IMG/VR virus record: IMGVR_UViG_3300050821_003174
Location: 1 to 28,470 of that record
Source of the DNA: a virus
DNA: 28,470 nt
Reading direction: 5' to 3' (one strand)
This document shows, in pieces, positions 21,217 to 28,470 of the stretch (within the stretch, counting starts at the first letter, position 1; each line of letters starts with the position of its first letter). A model generated the notes under the pieces. It was not told the DNA's origin. It made no database searches and was given only the letters and a program-made list of their open reading frames with translations. The position numbers and the translations under genes are program-made.

Positions 21217-21271
21217 CCCTACGAAGCTGTTTGCGAAGTAGGGACTAATATATTATTCGTATACTAGTCCC
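21217..21271 (-). repeat. Two mutually exclusive inverted repeats in a leader
   Basis: On the minus strand, GGGACTA pairs with TAGTCCC (21265-21271 and 21241-21247), and CCCTAC pairs with GTAGGG (21238-21243 and 21217-21222). The two hairpins share three bases (21241-21243), so both cannot form fully at once. Neither is followed by a T run. They lie between two structural genes, 27 nt upstream of the ATG at 21190. Confidence 0.45.
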
Positions 21272-21292
21272 ACTCAATGAGTTAATCAATAC

Positions 21293-22084
21293 TTATGCAG
21301 CTGTCGTCAACGAAGTCCAAGTTGTTCCAGAATCTGTATTGATAAAGGCTCGGTCAGTTGTTCCAGATCCGGCTGTATTTAAATAGAATGATCCCTTGGG
21401 TGCTGTTACTGTCCCGCTTGGAGAACCAGAACCAAATAAAATCTCTGGACCAATAGAACCCAACTGGACTGTACCGATAAGATTTATCTTCCCGGTTGTA
21501 TTACCAATTGCGGTAGAACCAGTTCCTGCAGTACCAATAAAGGTAGCATTCGCGCCAGAACCATTAGCGATTGCAACAGTTACTGCTCCAGTAGAATTAC
21601 CAAGACTTACAGTTCCTGATGCAGCACTACCACCAATAGTCAGTGTTCCAGTAGTTTGCGATGCTCCTAAACTAATAGCACCAGTAGTTATACCAGTACC
21701 TATGGTCACAGCAGATCCAGCTACACCGGCTAGAGTAAATCCACCTGTACCAACAGAAATACCAACTGATGTAGCACCGGTTGTATTACCGAATGTATTT
21801 ACTGAGGCTCCAGTAGTGGCTAGCGTTGTAGCTCCTGTTGACGTAAGGGTAGTGAACGCTCCTGTTCCTCCTGAAGTTTCAAGTAAAACCCAAGTAGCTA
21901 CATTGGCCACAACAGAGGCAAGGATATAAATGGCATTATTAGATGCAAAGTCCCAGATCGTTGTAAGAGGATAATTTATATCTTTGGTAGTCGGTGCGCG
22001 CTTTGCAATTATTGCAACTGGCGCTGCCCTATTAAGCGGTTGATTGAAACCATAATTTACATTTCTGTATGAACCGTTTGCCAT
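21293..22084 (-). CDS. Repeat-rich phage structural/fibre protein
   Basis: A 263-residue protein rich in Thr, Gly, Ala and Ser with beta repeats (FGNTTGATSVGISVG, IGTGITTGAISLGASQTTG, VSLGNSTGAVTVAIANGSG). The end (LFGSGSPSGTVTAPKGSFYL followed by RAFINTDSGTTWTSLTTAA) is a motif commonly found at the ends of phage fibre or head-fibre proteins. The N-terminus (MANGSYRNVNYGFNQPLNRA) may attach to the virion. AGGAG lies upstream of the ATG. A shared beta-helical fold with the two larger fibres is likely. Confidence 0.75.
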   Translation of the reverse strand: MANGSYRNVNYGFNQPLNRAAPVAIIAKRAPTTKDINYPLTTIWDFASNNAIYILASVVANVATWVLLETSGGTGAFTTLTSTGATTLATTGASVNTFGNTTGATSVGISVGTGGFTLAGVAGSAVTIGTGITTGAISLGASQTTGTLTIGGSAASGTVSLGNSTGAVTVAIANGSGANATFIGTAGTGSTAIGNTTGKINLIGTVQLGSIGPEILFGSGSPSGTVTAPKGSFYLNTAGSGTTDRAFINTDSGTTWTSLTTAA

Positions 22085-22156
22085 CTTTCTCTCCTATAAG
22101 GGATATATATTTTCACTTAGAGAGCCAGACTTTTAACAATCGTTACAAGTAATGTA

Positions 22157-22191
22157 TTGACATAATTATTTAATTACTGTATGATAGTAAT
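22157..22191 (+). promoter_or_regulatory. Strong sigma70 promoter with overlapping operator
   Basis: TTGACA (22157-22162), 17 nt, TATGAT (22180-22185) is the best promoter seen in the window. An inverted repeat ATTACT/AGTAAT (22173-22178 and 22186-22191) straddles the -10 box. The first gene downstream encodes an Arc-like protein, so autorepression is likely. Confidence 0.8.
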
Positions 22192-22207
22192 AACTAAGGA
22201 GATTTAT

Positions 22208-22372
22208 ATGCAAAGACCAGGATTGAAGACAGTATTCTTTTATTTACCACATGAATTACACAAACAATTGAAAGAATCGGCACTTAAGAACAATACGAGC
22301 ATCACTCAATTGGTGCAGGATATGATTAAACAACATCTATTTATGGAGAATCAACATGATGATACGCAATAA
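22208..22372 (+). CDS. Arc/MetJ-type ribbon-helix-helix regulator
   Basis: A 54-residue protein: GLKTVFFYLPHELHKQLKES forms the beta strand and first helix, and NNTSITQLVQDMIKQHL the second helix. The start at ATG 22208 is chosen because AAGGAG lies 6 nt upstream; an earlier ATG at 22181 falls inside the promoter. Such dimers bind operators through the N-terminal strand. It sits alone in opposite orientation inside the structural block and probably represses its own promoter. It could also be the antidote of a toxin-antitoxin pair, but the downstream ORFs do not look like a known toxin. Confidence 0.8.
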   Translation: MQRPGLKTVFFYLPHELHKQLKESALKNNTSITQLVQDMIKQHLFMENQHDDTQ

Positions 22373-22481
22373 AGATAAATGGGAATTCGTCACAAAGGCT
22401 GGCGATACATTAACAGAAGACTGCATTGATAACAATGATAGCTGGTGCTCAACCTGTCATTTCTTTAACGTAAACTGCTAA
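22356..22481 (+). CDS. Cys-containing microprotein, 41 residues
   Basis: Starts MMIRNKDKWEFVTKAGDTLT and ends WCSTCHFFNVNC. GGAG lies 7 nt upstream and the start overlaps the regulator by 17 nt. Four cysteines towards the C-terminus suggest a metal site. Co-transcribed with the regulator. Function unknown. Confidence 0.55.
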   Translation: MMIRNKDKWEFVTKAGDTLTEDCIDNNDSWCSTCHFFNVNC

Positions 22482-22494
22482 TACAGGAACCATC

Positions 22495-22605
22495 ATGAAT
22501 AAACAACAATGCGATGAATGCCATACTAAGGCATGCCAGGCAGCTTGCGAATTCTGCAAGGAATGGCCAACTGCTGGTGATTGGCATGAGTGTTGCCAAT
22601 GCTAG
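22495..22605 (+). CDS. Cys-rich microprotein, 36 residues
   Basis: Starts MNKQQCDECHTKACQAACEF and ends WHECCQC. Eight cysteines in 36 residues (CDEC, CQAACEFC, CCQC) suggest two zinc sites or a metal-binding peptide. AGGA lies 6 nt upstream. The next ORF overlaps its end. Function unknown. Confidence 0.55.
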   Translation: MNKQQCDECHTKACQAACEFCKEWPTAGDWHECCQC

Positions 22606-22709
22606 CGCACTTAATCCTTTTCTGGGGAGCTTTACTTTACCTTTGGTATTGGGGAAACAAAAAGGCAGATGAACTTAAAGAAGAACGTCTGCCTTTTGAT
22701 AAATATTAA
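22599..22709 (+). CDS. Single-pass membrane microprotein, 36 residues
   Basis: MLAHLILFWGALLYLWYW forms one aromatic-rich membrane helix, followed by a charged tail (GNKKADELKEERLPFDKY). The ATG overlaps the preceding TAG. The stop overlaps the stop of the convergent ejection-like protein by four bases. The terminator hairpin lies within its last codons, making the island very compact. Confidence 0.5.
   Translation: MLAHLILFWGALLYLWYWGNKKADELKEERLPFDKY
22660..22697 (+). terminator. Hairpin terminator within the last microgene of the island
   Basis: AAAAGGCAGA (22660-22669) pairs perfectly with TCTGCCTTTT (22688-22697) around an 18-nt loop, ending in four T. The symmetrical A and T runs allow action in both directions, though the leftward gene ends at 22706, before the hairpin, in leftward transcription. 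Confidence 0.6.
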
Positions 22710-25030
22710 CTTCTTGATTCTCGCATCTCTTTATCCAGCATGGCCAGATCACGCATGAATCCTGCCTTGTTTTCTTTTGCTGCGTTCTCTATTGCGCGCA
22801 AATAAACTTCTCTGGCCTTAGGACTCTTGTATAGCAAATGCATAAGTTCGAGACCCATCTTGCCAGCAAATGCCCCAGGAACTCCAACAGCCACTACTCC
22901 AGGGTGATTAACTGCCCATTGGAGCGCACCTAAACTAGCTCCTGTCTTGGCAAGATTTGGCAGCGTTGCAACTTTGTCTGTAATATACTCAGAAGCTTTA
23001 TCAAAAGTATTCATGCCTTTAAACAATTCTTCAGCAAGTGCGTATGGTTTCCCAAATTCTGGATTCTTGAGTCCATATTCCGTTATCTCTTTGTTCAGCA
23101 ATCTATTAAGGCTTTCTACTTCAGGACGGGCACTCTGTGGCAGATATTTCTCGCCAGGAACTCGTGGAGAATATCCAAGCCCAACCCATTCATTGAGTTT
23201 CTTCTTCATATCAACTGCTTGATTGATATTCAATGATGGGGTCTTGTATATACCATGAGTTTCTGTTGCTCCCTTAAGTGACTCTTCAAGATCAGTGATA
23301 ATGCCATTGATCATCTCTTTATCCGGACCCACTTGCGTTCCAATTCCTCTTTTAAGTTTATCGACACCACTCAACAAAGGATCGGCTTTTATAGATGTAG
23401 ATCCAGGATGAGATGCATCTTGAATTATAGTACCGCCAGCTTTCTTAGCAGCATCGTATTCAGCGGTCATCGTATCTTTAAGAGCCTGTCTTGTTCCAGA
23501 AATACCATAAGCTGTCATAAGGCCAACTTTGCCTAATGATTGCGCTATAGGGCCTCCGCCTAAAGCTGCCGCGGCTTGAGCCCCAACTTCTCCGGCAGCT
23601 CCTAATTTCAATGCTTTTCTCCAGTCATTAGTACCAGAAAGAGGGAATGCCACTTTGGCGGCTGTGTTTATTGCTCCTGCCGCTTTTGGCGCCTTGGCTG
23701 CCAGATTCCCGACCAATGCTTTTGCTTTCCCAGGGCCGAATAAAGATGCTGCTGTAGATATAACGTTATCTAGAACATCCTCAAATCCACCCTGAGGATC
23801 GGTATAACCATTCGTTATCTGGCTCAATTTCTCTTTAATTTGACTTGAAGTAGGTGCAGACATAGGTAGATAACTCTGAATTTCTTCATAAGTTGGAGTC
23901 TTACCACCAGTTGCCCAGCTCGTTAATCCCAATGCAGCTGATGCTATATCTCCCACACCACCAGCTACAGCTTCACCTGCTCTTGCTGCTGTTCTTACGG
24001 CCCCTCTGATTCCTTGGCCCACAATGCCTTCATCTTGCAGTTCTCGTGGTTGCCTTCCTTGGCGGGCCTGCATCATATCTTCACGGCTACGCATGCCTTC
24101 AGGATTCTTGCGATGTTGGTTATATATCTGATTGACTCGTGTCTCTAGATTAGAGGGTTGTTGGTATCCATTATCCGATATCAATTGCTCTCTGATCTCA
24201 TTCATCATCAATGGACGCTGAGTTTCTTCTCGCAGTCTTCTGATGAGTTCCCTCTGAGTCCCAGCTTTCTGGCCAATGTTGGGCTTTTGCGATTGAGAGA
24301 ACTTAATCTTCATTCCTGTGGGCACACCATACTGTTGAGCCAGCAATCCAGCGAGTGTATTGGAGTATTTATCAAACAATTGAGTTTCTTCGCTCTGCAT
24401 CCATTCTGGTGCGTATCTACCACTTACCCCCGATGCAACCTTACCTGTATTGAGTAACTCTTCCATCTGATTGAGAATCTCTTCAGATTGTTGGGCTACT
24501 TCATAGGCTTTCGTGGCCCCCTTAAGATATGGAGTATTTTGACGATCAATCAGTGCCTGATTTCTCGTTTTTTGAGGGGAAGAACCACCTTGTAATCTTT
24601 GCGCAAATGATGGTTGTTGCTGCTGGGGTTGCTGTTGTTGAGTTCCACCCAATCTCTGTTGTTGTTGAGGCTGCATGGGAACTTGTTGCCGAGACATACC
24701 TTGCATCATCTGATTTCCTTGAACATCTTGTCCAAAGCTCTGCAATCCAGACATTTGTGTTGGAACGCCATTATTAGCCATCTGATCTGGGGTAGCTCCA
24801 CGCTCTTGAGCTAATGCTTGATATGCTTCCCACCTATTCTTCTCAGGAAGGGATTGTATAAATGCTGCGGTTTGTTCATCAAATGCACCAGTATCAGTAG
24901 CCTTTTTGATATTATGCCGATCTTCTATTTGTTTATATTTTCTTTCAGCGAGACGCTCAAGGGATTTTCCAAGACCTGCACCTAGACTTCTACTTAAAGA
25001 ACCTATTGATGGATCATTAATTACATTCAT
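22706..25030 (-). CDS. Internal virion / DNA ejection-like protein
   Basis: A 774-residue protein. The N-terminal part is polar with a long Gln/Met-rich stretch (MQPQQQQRLGGTQQQQPQQQ, residues 118-140). Residues 335-520 are Ala/Gly-rich with hydrophobic amphipathic segments (GAVRTAARAGEAVAGGVGDI, KALVGNLAAKAPKAAGAINT), of the type found in membrane-active ejection proteins. The C-terminal third is helical with a hydrophobic patch (VNHPGVVAVGVPGAFAGKMG). AGGAG lies 5 nt before the ATG. Such proteins leave the virion with the DNA and form the transenvelope channel. The function is inferred from composition, size and its place next to the tail genes. Confidence 0.6.
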   Translation of the reverse strand: MNVINDPSIGSLSRSLGAGLGKSLERLAERKYKQIEDRHNIKKATDTGAFDEQTAAFIQSLPEKNRWEAYQALAQERGATPDQMANNGVPTQMSGLQSFGQDVQGNQMMQGMSRQQVPMQPQQQQRLGGTQQQQPQQQQPSFAQRLQGGSSPQKTRNQALIDRQNTPYLKGATKAYEVAQQSEEILNQMEELLNTGKVASGVSGRYAPEWMQSEETQLFDKYSNTLAGLLAQQYGVPTGMKIKFSQSQKPNIGQKAGTQRELIRRLREETQRPLMMNEIREQLISDNGYQQPSNLETRVNQIYNQHRKNPEGMRSREDMMQARQGRQPRELQDEGIVGQGIRGAVRTAARAGEAVAGGVGDIASAALGLTSWATGGKTPTYEEIQSYLPMSAPTSSQIKEKLSQITNGYTDPQGGFEDVLDNVISTAASLFGPGKAKALVGNLAAKAPKAAGAINTAAKVAFPLSGTNDWRKALKLGAAGEVGAQAAAALGGGPIAQSLGKVGLMTAYGISGTRQALKDTMTAEYDAAKKAGGTIIQDASHPGSTSIKADPLLSGVDKLKRGIGTQVGPDKEMINGIITDLEESLKGATETHGIYKTPSLNINQAVDMKKKLNEWVGLGYSPRVPGEKYLPQSARPEVESLNRLLNKEITEYGLKNPEFGKPYALAEELFKGMNTFDKASEYITDKVATLPNLAKTGASLGALQWAVNHPGVVAVGVPGAFAGKMGLELMHLLYKSPKAREVYLRAIENAAKENKAGFMRDLAMLDKEMRESRS

Positions 25031-25041
25031 GACTTCTCCTA

Positions 25042-25746
25042 TTAATAGTAACCACGCGGTTTATTTAAGACATTTGTCTGGCCAGGATTAAAGCTTGGCA
25101 TGCTATTGAATCCTTCCCTTGGATTTAATTCTCCTGTAATTCCCGTCATCAATGGCGTTGTTCGGTAGGGAATGTTGGTGCCAGCGTAGTTGCCCTTAAC
25201 TGCTGCGCTTGCTGCCTGAGGATTTGGCTTTCTAGAACCACCACCAAGGTTAGATCCACCTCCACCACCGCCGCCAGACATACCACCAGTAGCGTATGCT
25301 AATCCAGCATCAACTGCCTTTCCTGCTGTTTGCTGCAAGAAACCTTCACTACCTGGGACATAGTTAAGATGCTCCCTGCCGCCATACTGCAGTTGTTGCT
25401 GCCCATATTGTGAACGCAAGTTAGCAAGTTGGCTCTCAAGGTCAGAACCTGCACTTCCCAAAGCACTTTGGAATGCACTCGATCGTTGATTGTTACCAAA
25501 TGCAGTGAATCGTTCCGCTATACCGGGGATCGTGTTAGTAGCGAAACTTCTTCGCGCTGCTTGTTCTTGGGCATCAAAGTTTGCGTTCTGCCTACCTTGT
25601 TGTAATTGCTCAAATTGAGCCTCTTGTTGCTCTGGGGTAAGGCTTGAAATGTTCTGCCCCGAAGTACCAACAAGGAAGTCAGTAAATCCATTACCACCCT
25701 GCGGGGTATTCTGCACAGCCTGAAACTGTTGTGGGTTATATGCCAT
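25042..25746 (-). CDS. Virion structural protein, Gln/Gly-rich
   Basis: A 234-residue protein with FTDFLVGTSGQNISSLTPEQ, a Gln-rich helical section (LESQLANLRSQYGQQQLQYG) and a Gly run (MSGGGGGGGSNLGGG). The C-terminal 70 residues are Pro/Asn-rich and probably disordered. GAGAG lies before the ATG. It lies immediately upstream of the ejection-like gene and likely belongs to the same virion complex. I do not recognise the family with certainty. Confidence 0.6.
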   Translation of the reverse strand: MAYNPQQFQAVQNTPQGGNGFTDFLVGTSGQNISSLTPEQQEAQFEQLQQGRQNANFDAQEQAARRSFATNTIPGIAERFTAFGNNQRSSAFQSALGSAGSDLESQLANLRSQYGQQQLQYGGREHLNYVPGSEGFLQQTAGKAVDAGLAYATGGMSGGGGGGGSNLGGGSRKPNPQAASAAVKGNYAGTNIPYRTTPLMTGITGELNPREGFNSMPSFNPGQTNVLNKPRGYY

Positions 25747-25758
25747 TCTCTCTCCTCT

Positions 25759-26295
25759 TTAATTTTGAACATATTCTAAGACAACCAGACATATATTGAA
25801 TGCACTTCTGTTGCTTCCTGTAGTTATAGTAACAGTAGTTGCGTTAACACTTAACTCAACAGCATTAGCAACCGTTGGGCTCGCATATGGGATCGGTATA
25901 TAGTTAAAGCCAGTAGTGTCAGATGCAGTAGCGTATATTCTGGTGAAAACAGTAGCCGGTGTGCAAGTAATATTGTGAGCAATAGATGTTGAGCCAGCGT
26001 TAGGGAGTGGGCCAAAATTAATAACCTTCCTAAATATTTGTCTCGGCGCCGGGAAGGCAGCCGTCGAAGAATTATTATTGGGATTGGGAAATAATTGTTG
26101 TCCATTCACAAACTCAGATAGTTGATATTGGCCTTTATCGGATACATTTAATGCCAATGATATCTGGTTAATGTTCTGATACAACCTGATCAATAATTCC
26201 CGCAATCCTGGATCAATATCTACTGACTGTAACTGCTGTATGTCCCACACATAATTTGTTGGGACATAAATTCCATATTGGTTCGAAGTGGCCAT
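25759..26295 (-). CDS. Virion/tail structural protein
   Basis: A 178-residue protein. The N-terminus is mixed (YVWDIQQLQSVDIDPGLREL); the second half is a beta domain with KVINFGPLPNAGSTSIAHNI, TRIYATASDTTGFNYIPIPY and TTGSNRSAFNICLVVLEY, similar in feel to small phage tail proteins found beside P22-type tail genes. It begins two bases after the tail gene stop, so the two are coupled. The precise role is unknown. Confidence 0.65.
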   Translation of the reverse strand: MATSNQYGIYVPTNYVWDIQQLQSVDIDPGLRELLIRLYQNINQISLALNVSDKGQYQLSEFVNGQQLFPNPNNNSSTAAFPAPRQIFRKVINFGPLPNAGSTSIAHNITCTPATVFTRIYATASDTTGFNYIPIPYASPTVANAVELSVNATTVTITTGSNRSAFNICLVVLEYVQN

Positions 26296-26296
26296 A

Positions 26297-28470
26297 TTAC
26301 ATCATCCTATCTGAAGTTGGCTGTGCATGCAGTATCATTGCTTCAAGTTCAAAGTCAGCAAGAGCTATCTCGGGAGTTGTCATCTGCACTGGATTCATAT
26401 ACATGAACAATTGAATACAATCTCCAGAGCATTGGAAGTATATTGGATGCCATAATCGCGTTTGTTTTTCCTCAAGAGGATATAATGCAGGATCGTAAGG
26501 CCCCGTTTCTAATATAGAACTACCCATAATAGATCCACTCGCTGTCGCATCGCCTATGATTCGTATATCTGCAGATGATGGCGCATAATCTACCGTGATC
26601 TGTGGGCTTGGTTTTGCTGGATCAAACTCATCAATAGTTCTCTGTACACAGAAGTTAATCTTTTGGATATATACATTTCTGTCTTTACTATCATATGGAT
26701 TGAACTGCTTACTGGTTAACTGAGGATTAGATACTCGAGCACAAGTCCCACCGCCTAAATACATGCCAATTAACTGTGGCCCAGAAGGTTGATCAGTAAG
26801 ATTTATAGTTATGGTATTAGCGTCAATAACAGAACTGACCTGATAGATTCTTCCGTTAAGCGCAGTCGTAGCTACATCACCACCAATGTTTTCAAAAAGA
26901 ACGTAGTCTTGATCAAACTCTTGATTGTCGGGCATTGCAGTAAGATTATGACTGTATATCGTAAGAGTTATGACTCCTGTCGTCCCCGACATATTCGTAA
27001 TCTGCATTGATGGGGCATTTCTCGATTCATCATCATTAATCCTCAAGACAAAGCCTTCGGGGGTACCAGCTATGATTTGCCTTTGGTTTGCAGCCTGAAC
27101 CCCGCTAATCCATGTACCATTCATATTCTCCCATGTTTGAGGAAATGATGATGCCCATGTAGTATCAGTTTGCTGCTCGAAATATCCATATGCAGTGAAA
27201 CAATCATCGAAAATCGCAAACGATTTGTTCTGATAGTTATATAATAGGATCTTGTTGGGGAATACTGATGTTGGTTCTATCTGAACATCAACATACGACC
27301 AATAGACAAGCTCATTAAAATAGTCCCGGATACCACAAGTCCTTAATGTGGAATTGTTCTTTGTAGCGAAGTTAAATATCTGTTGTGGAATGTTCGAATC
27401 GATCCTCTGTACGTTACTACCATTACAAGCATGCACGCCCGTTTGTCCGATTGTTAGTATCTCTTTATCGAACGGTACCGTGGAGAATGTAGCCTGTGAT
27501 CCAAGCTCGGTATTGAGCTTCTGCCACGTAAATGGAAGATTCTCATTTCCAGTATAGGCCAATTCATAGCAACTTCTCTCAAAATAAACTATCAATCTGT
27601 CCTTAATTTTTTCACAGGAGATGATCTGCTCCTCAGTATCAGCATCGATGAATCCAGCGCCTGCCCCAACATTGTTATTGGCAATAACTCCACCAGAAGA
27701 GTCAGTTTGATTTGGCTCATACCATGCGTTACGAGCGAATGGTGATCCATTGAATGAGTATCTACATCTATTTACATAGGCAGTATTCGTTCCGAGTCCC
27801 CCGCCATTATCATTCTCAACAGTATTAAGAAGAACGAGCCTATTCTTAAACGGAACTATAATTCTTGCTGTGGCAACAAATGGTCCAGTATGAATTGTGC
27901 CGCCTGCTGGCAAGAAGTAAAATCCATTAGCACCAGATCTTGCGGTCCATGTTGTCCCATCGAAAGTCCATATAGGATCATCGGTTGCTGCGGCTGCCGG
28001 AACTGTAGCGTTAAAATTAGTTACAAAAAGAACAGGAGTGCCTGCCAGGCCTTGCCAATTAGTAGACCAGAAATAGTTTAAGTTAGTTCCATGCCATATA
28101 GCTGTTCCCGACCTATCCCATCCAGTAACTGGGGTAAATAAATACGCGAATCTTTGATCAAATGCATACGACGGATGATTATTTATTGCCCCTGACTCAT
28201 ATTGAGTCAATCCCATAACAGGTTGGGCCGGATACCAATAGACAGCAGTTCCCATGGGAATATATGCTGGAGTAGTATCCATAACGCCGGCAAAATTAAA
28301 TACTCCGGTTGCTAAATTGAATGTTGCTGCCGTTGCACTACCGCCCGTAATCGCAGTTATTGTACCAGTTGCTTGTATAGTAAATAATACTCCTGCTATA
28401 GAGAACATTTGGCCAGCTGCTCCATTTGATGAAGGAGTGGTTCCGGTTGCATCTCCAGTTCCATCGCTAA
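26297..28470 (-). CDS. Tail stabilisation/hub-like protein (P22 gp10-like), 5' end outside the window
   Basis: The frame is open up to base 28470, so the N-terminus is missing; the first ATG inside is at 28408 but coding continues upstream (DGTGDATGTTPSSNGAAGQ). At least 720 residues are visible. The protein is beta-rich with recognisable blocks: VPFKNRLVLLNTVENDNGG, YVNRCRYSFNGSPFARNAWY, DRLIVYFERSCYELAYTGNE, PFTWQKLNTELGSQATFSTV and IRDYFNELVYWSY. These are typical of the large tail proteins that plug the portal in P22-like podoviruses. Its position at the head of the virion block fits. Confidence 0.75.
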   Translation of the reverse strand, partial: SDGTGDATGTTPSSNGAAGQMFSIAGVLFTIQATGTITAITGGSATAATFNLATGVFNFAGVMDTTPAYIPMGTAVYWYPAQPVMGLTQYESGAINNHPSYAFDQRFAYLFTPVTGWDRSGTAIWHGTNLNYFWSTNWQGLAGTPVLFVTNFNATVPAAAATDDPIWTFDGTTWTARSGANGFYFLPAGGTIHTGPFVATARIIVPFKNRLVLLNTVENDNGGGLGTNTAYVNRCRYSFNGSPFARNAWYEPNQTDSSGGVIANNNVGAGAGFIDADTEEQIISCEKIKDRLIVYFERSCYELAYTGNENLPFTWQKLNTELGSQATFSTVPFDKEILTIGQTGVHACNGSNVQRIDSNIPQQIFNFATKNNSTLRTCGIRDYFNELVYWSYVDVQIEPTSVFPNKILLYNYQNKSFAIFDDCFTAYGYFEQQTDTTWASSFPQTWENMNGTWISGVQAANQRQIIAGTPEGFVLRINDDESRNAPSMQITNMSGTTGVITLTIYSHNLTAMPDNQEFDQDYVLFENIGGDVATTALNGRIYQVSSVIDANTITINLTDQPSGPQLIGMYLGGGTCARVSNPQLTSKQFNPYDSKDRNVYIQKINFCVQRTIDEFDPAKPSPQITVDYAPSSADIRIIGDATASGSIMGSSILETGPYDPALYPLEEKQTRLWHPIYFQCSGDCIQLFMYMNPVQMTTPEIALADFELEAMILHAQPTSDRMM

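Noticed and set aside
21396-21929. 177-codon plus-strand frame rich in Pro and Val
   Set aside because: Antisense shadow of the repeat-rich structural protein; no start signal.
22208-22709. Classical toxin-antitoxin module
   Set aside because: An RHH antitoxin-like protein is present but no known toxin motif follows. Kept only as a weak alternative to a moron.

Overview
This window looks like part of a tailed double-stranded DNA phage (Caudoviricetes), most likely podovirus-like. It carries a P22-type portal, an intein-containing large terminase, a large P22-gp10-like tail protein, internal virion/ejection-like proteins and fibres, with no tail sheath and no long-tail tape measure. It uses the standard bacterial code: TAA, TAG and TGA all act as stops, many in ATGA overlaps. 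There is no integrase, tRNA, rRNA or CRISPR array. The host cannot be named. Strong Shine-Dalgarno sites, one near-consensus sigma70 promoter and lipoprotein/signal-peptide genes show a bacterial host. Both window ends lie inside minus-strand genes: the portal C-terminus runs off at base 1 and the tail protein N-terminus at base 28470. The missing scaffold, capsid and connector genes would therefore lie outside; if the genome is circular or circularly permuted they would lie between these two ends.

Layout. (a) 1-12157, minus strand: a Cro/CI-like regulator, a winged-HTH replication-initiator-like protein, a RusA resolvase, a possible small terminase, and about fifteen tightly overlapping microgenes (Cys-rich, lipoprotein, membrane, DUF551). 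These are followed by an HNH/AP2-like endonuclease, TerL with its intein, a zinc-ribbon protein, a small unknown and the portal. (b) 12158-12260: an AT-rich divergent promoter/operator. (c) 12261-16589, plus strand: an early operon with two tandem ERF-type single-strand annealing proteins, several zinc and membrane microproteins, a membrane-anchored HTH protein and a secreted protein, closed by a very long-stem hairpin terminator at 16604-16668. (d) 16672-22084, minus strand: two fibre paralogues with different tips (glycine-rich and C1q-like), a leucine-zipper microprotein between them, two paralogous small beta proteins and a repeat-rich structural protein. (e) 22157-22709, plus strand: a small self-contained island with its own promoter, an Arc-like ribbon-helix-helix protein and three microproteins, embedded in the structural block. 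(f) 22706-28470, minus strand: ejection-like protein, two virion proteins and the tail stabilisation-like protein.

The most striking item is in TerL. A 271-residue intein splits the nuclease active site, and a complete HNH endonuclease is encoded inside the intein DNA in a different reading frame of the same strand. The intein linker is thus the frame-shifted reading of the endonuclease gene. Other points of interest are the tandem ERF genes, the membrane-tethered HTH protein, the moron-like island, the swapped fibre tips, and short leader ORFs with strong ribosome sites overlapping the starts of rusA and the replication gene. No endolysin or classical holin was recognised, nor any polymerase or helicase.
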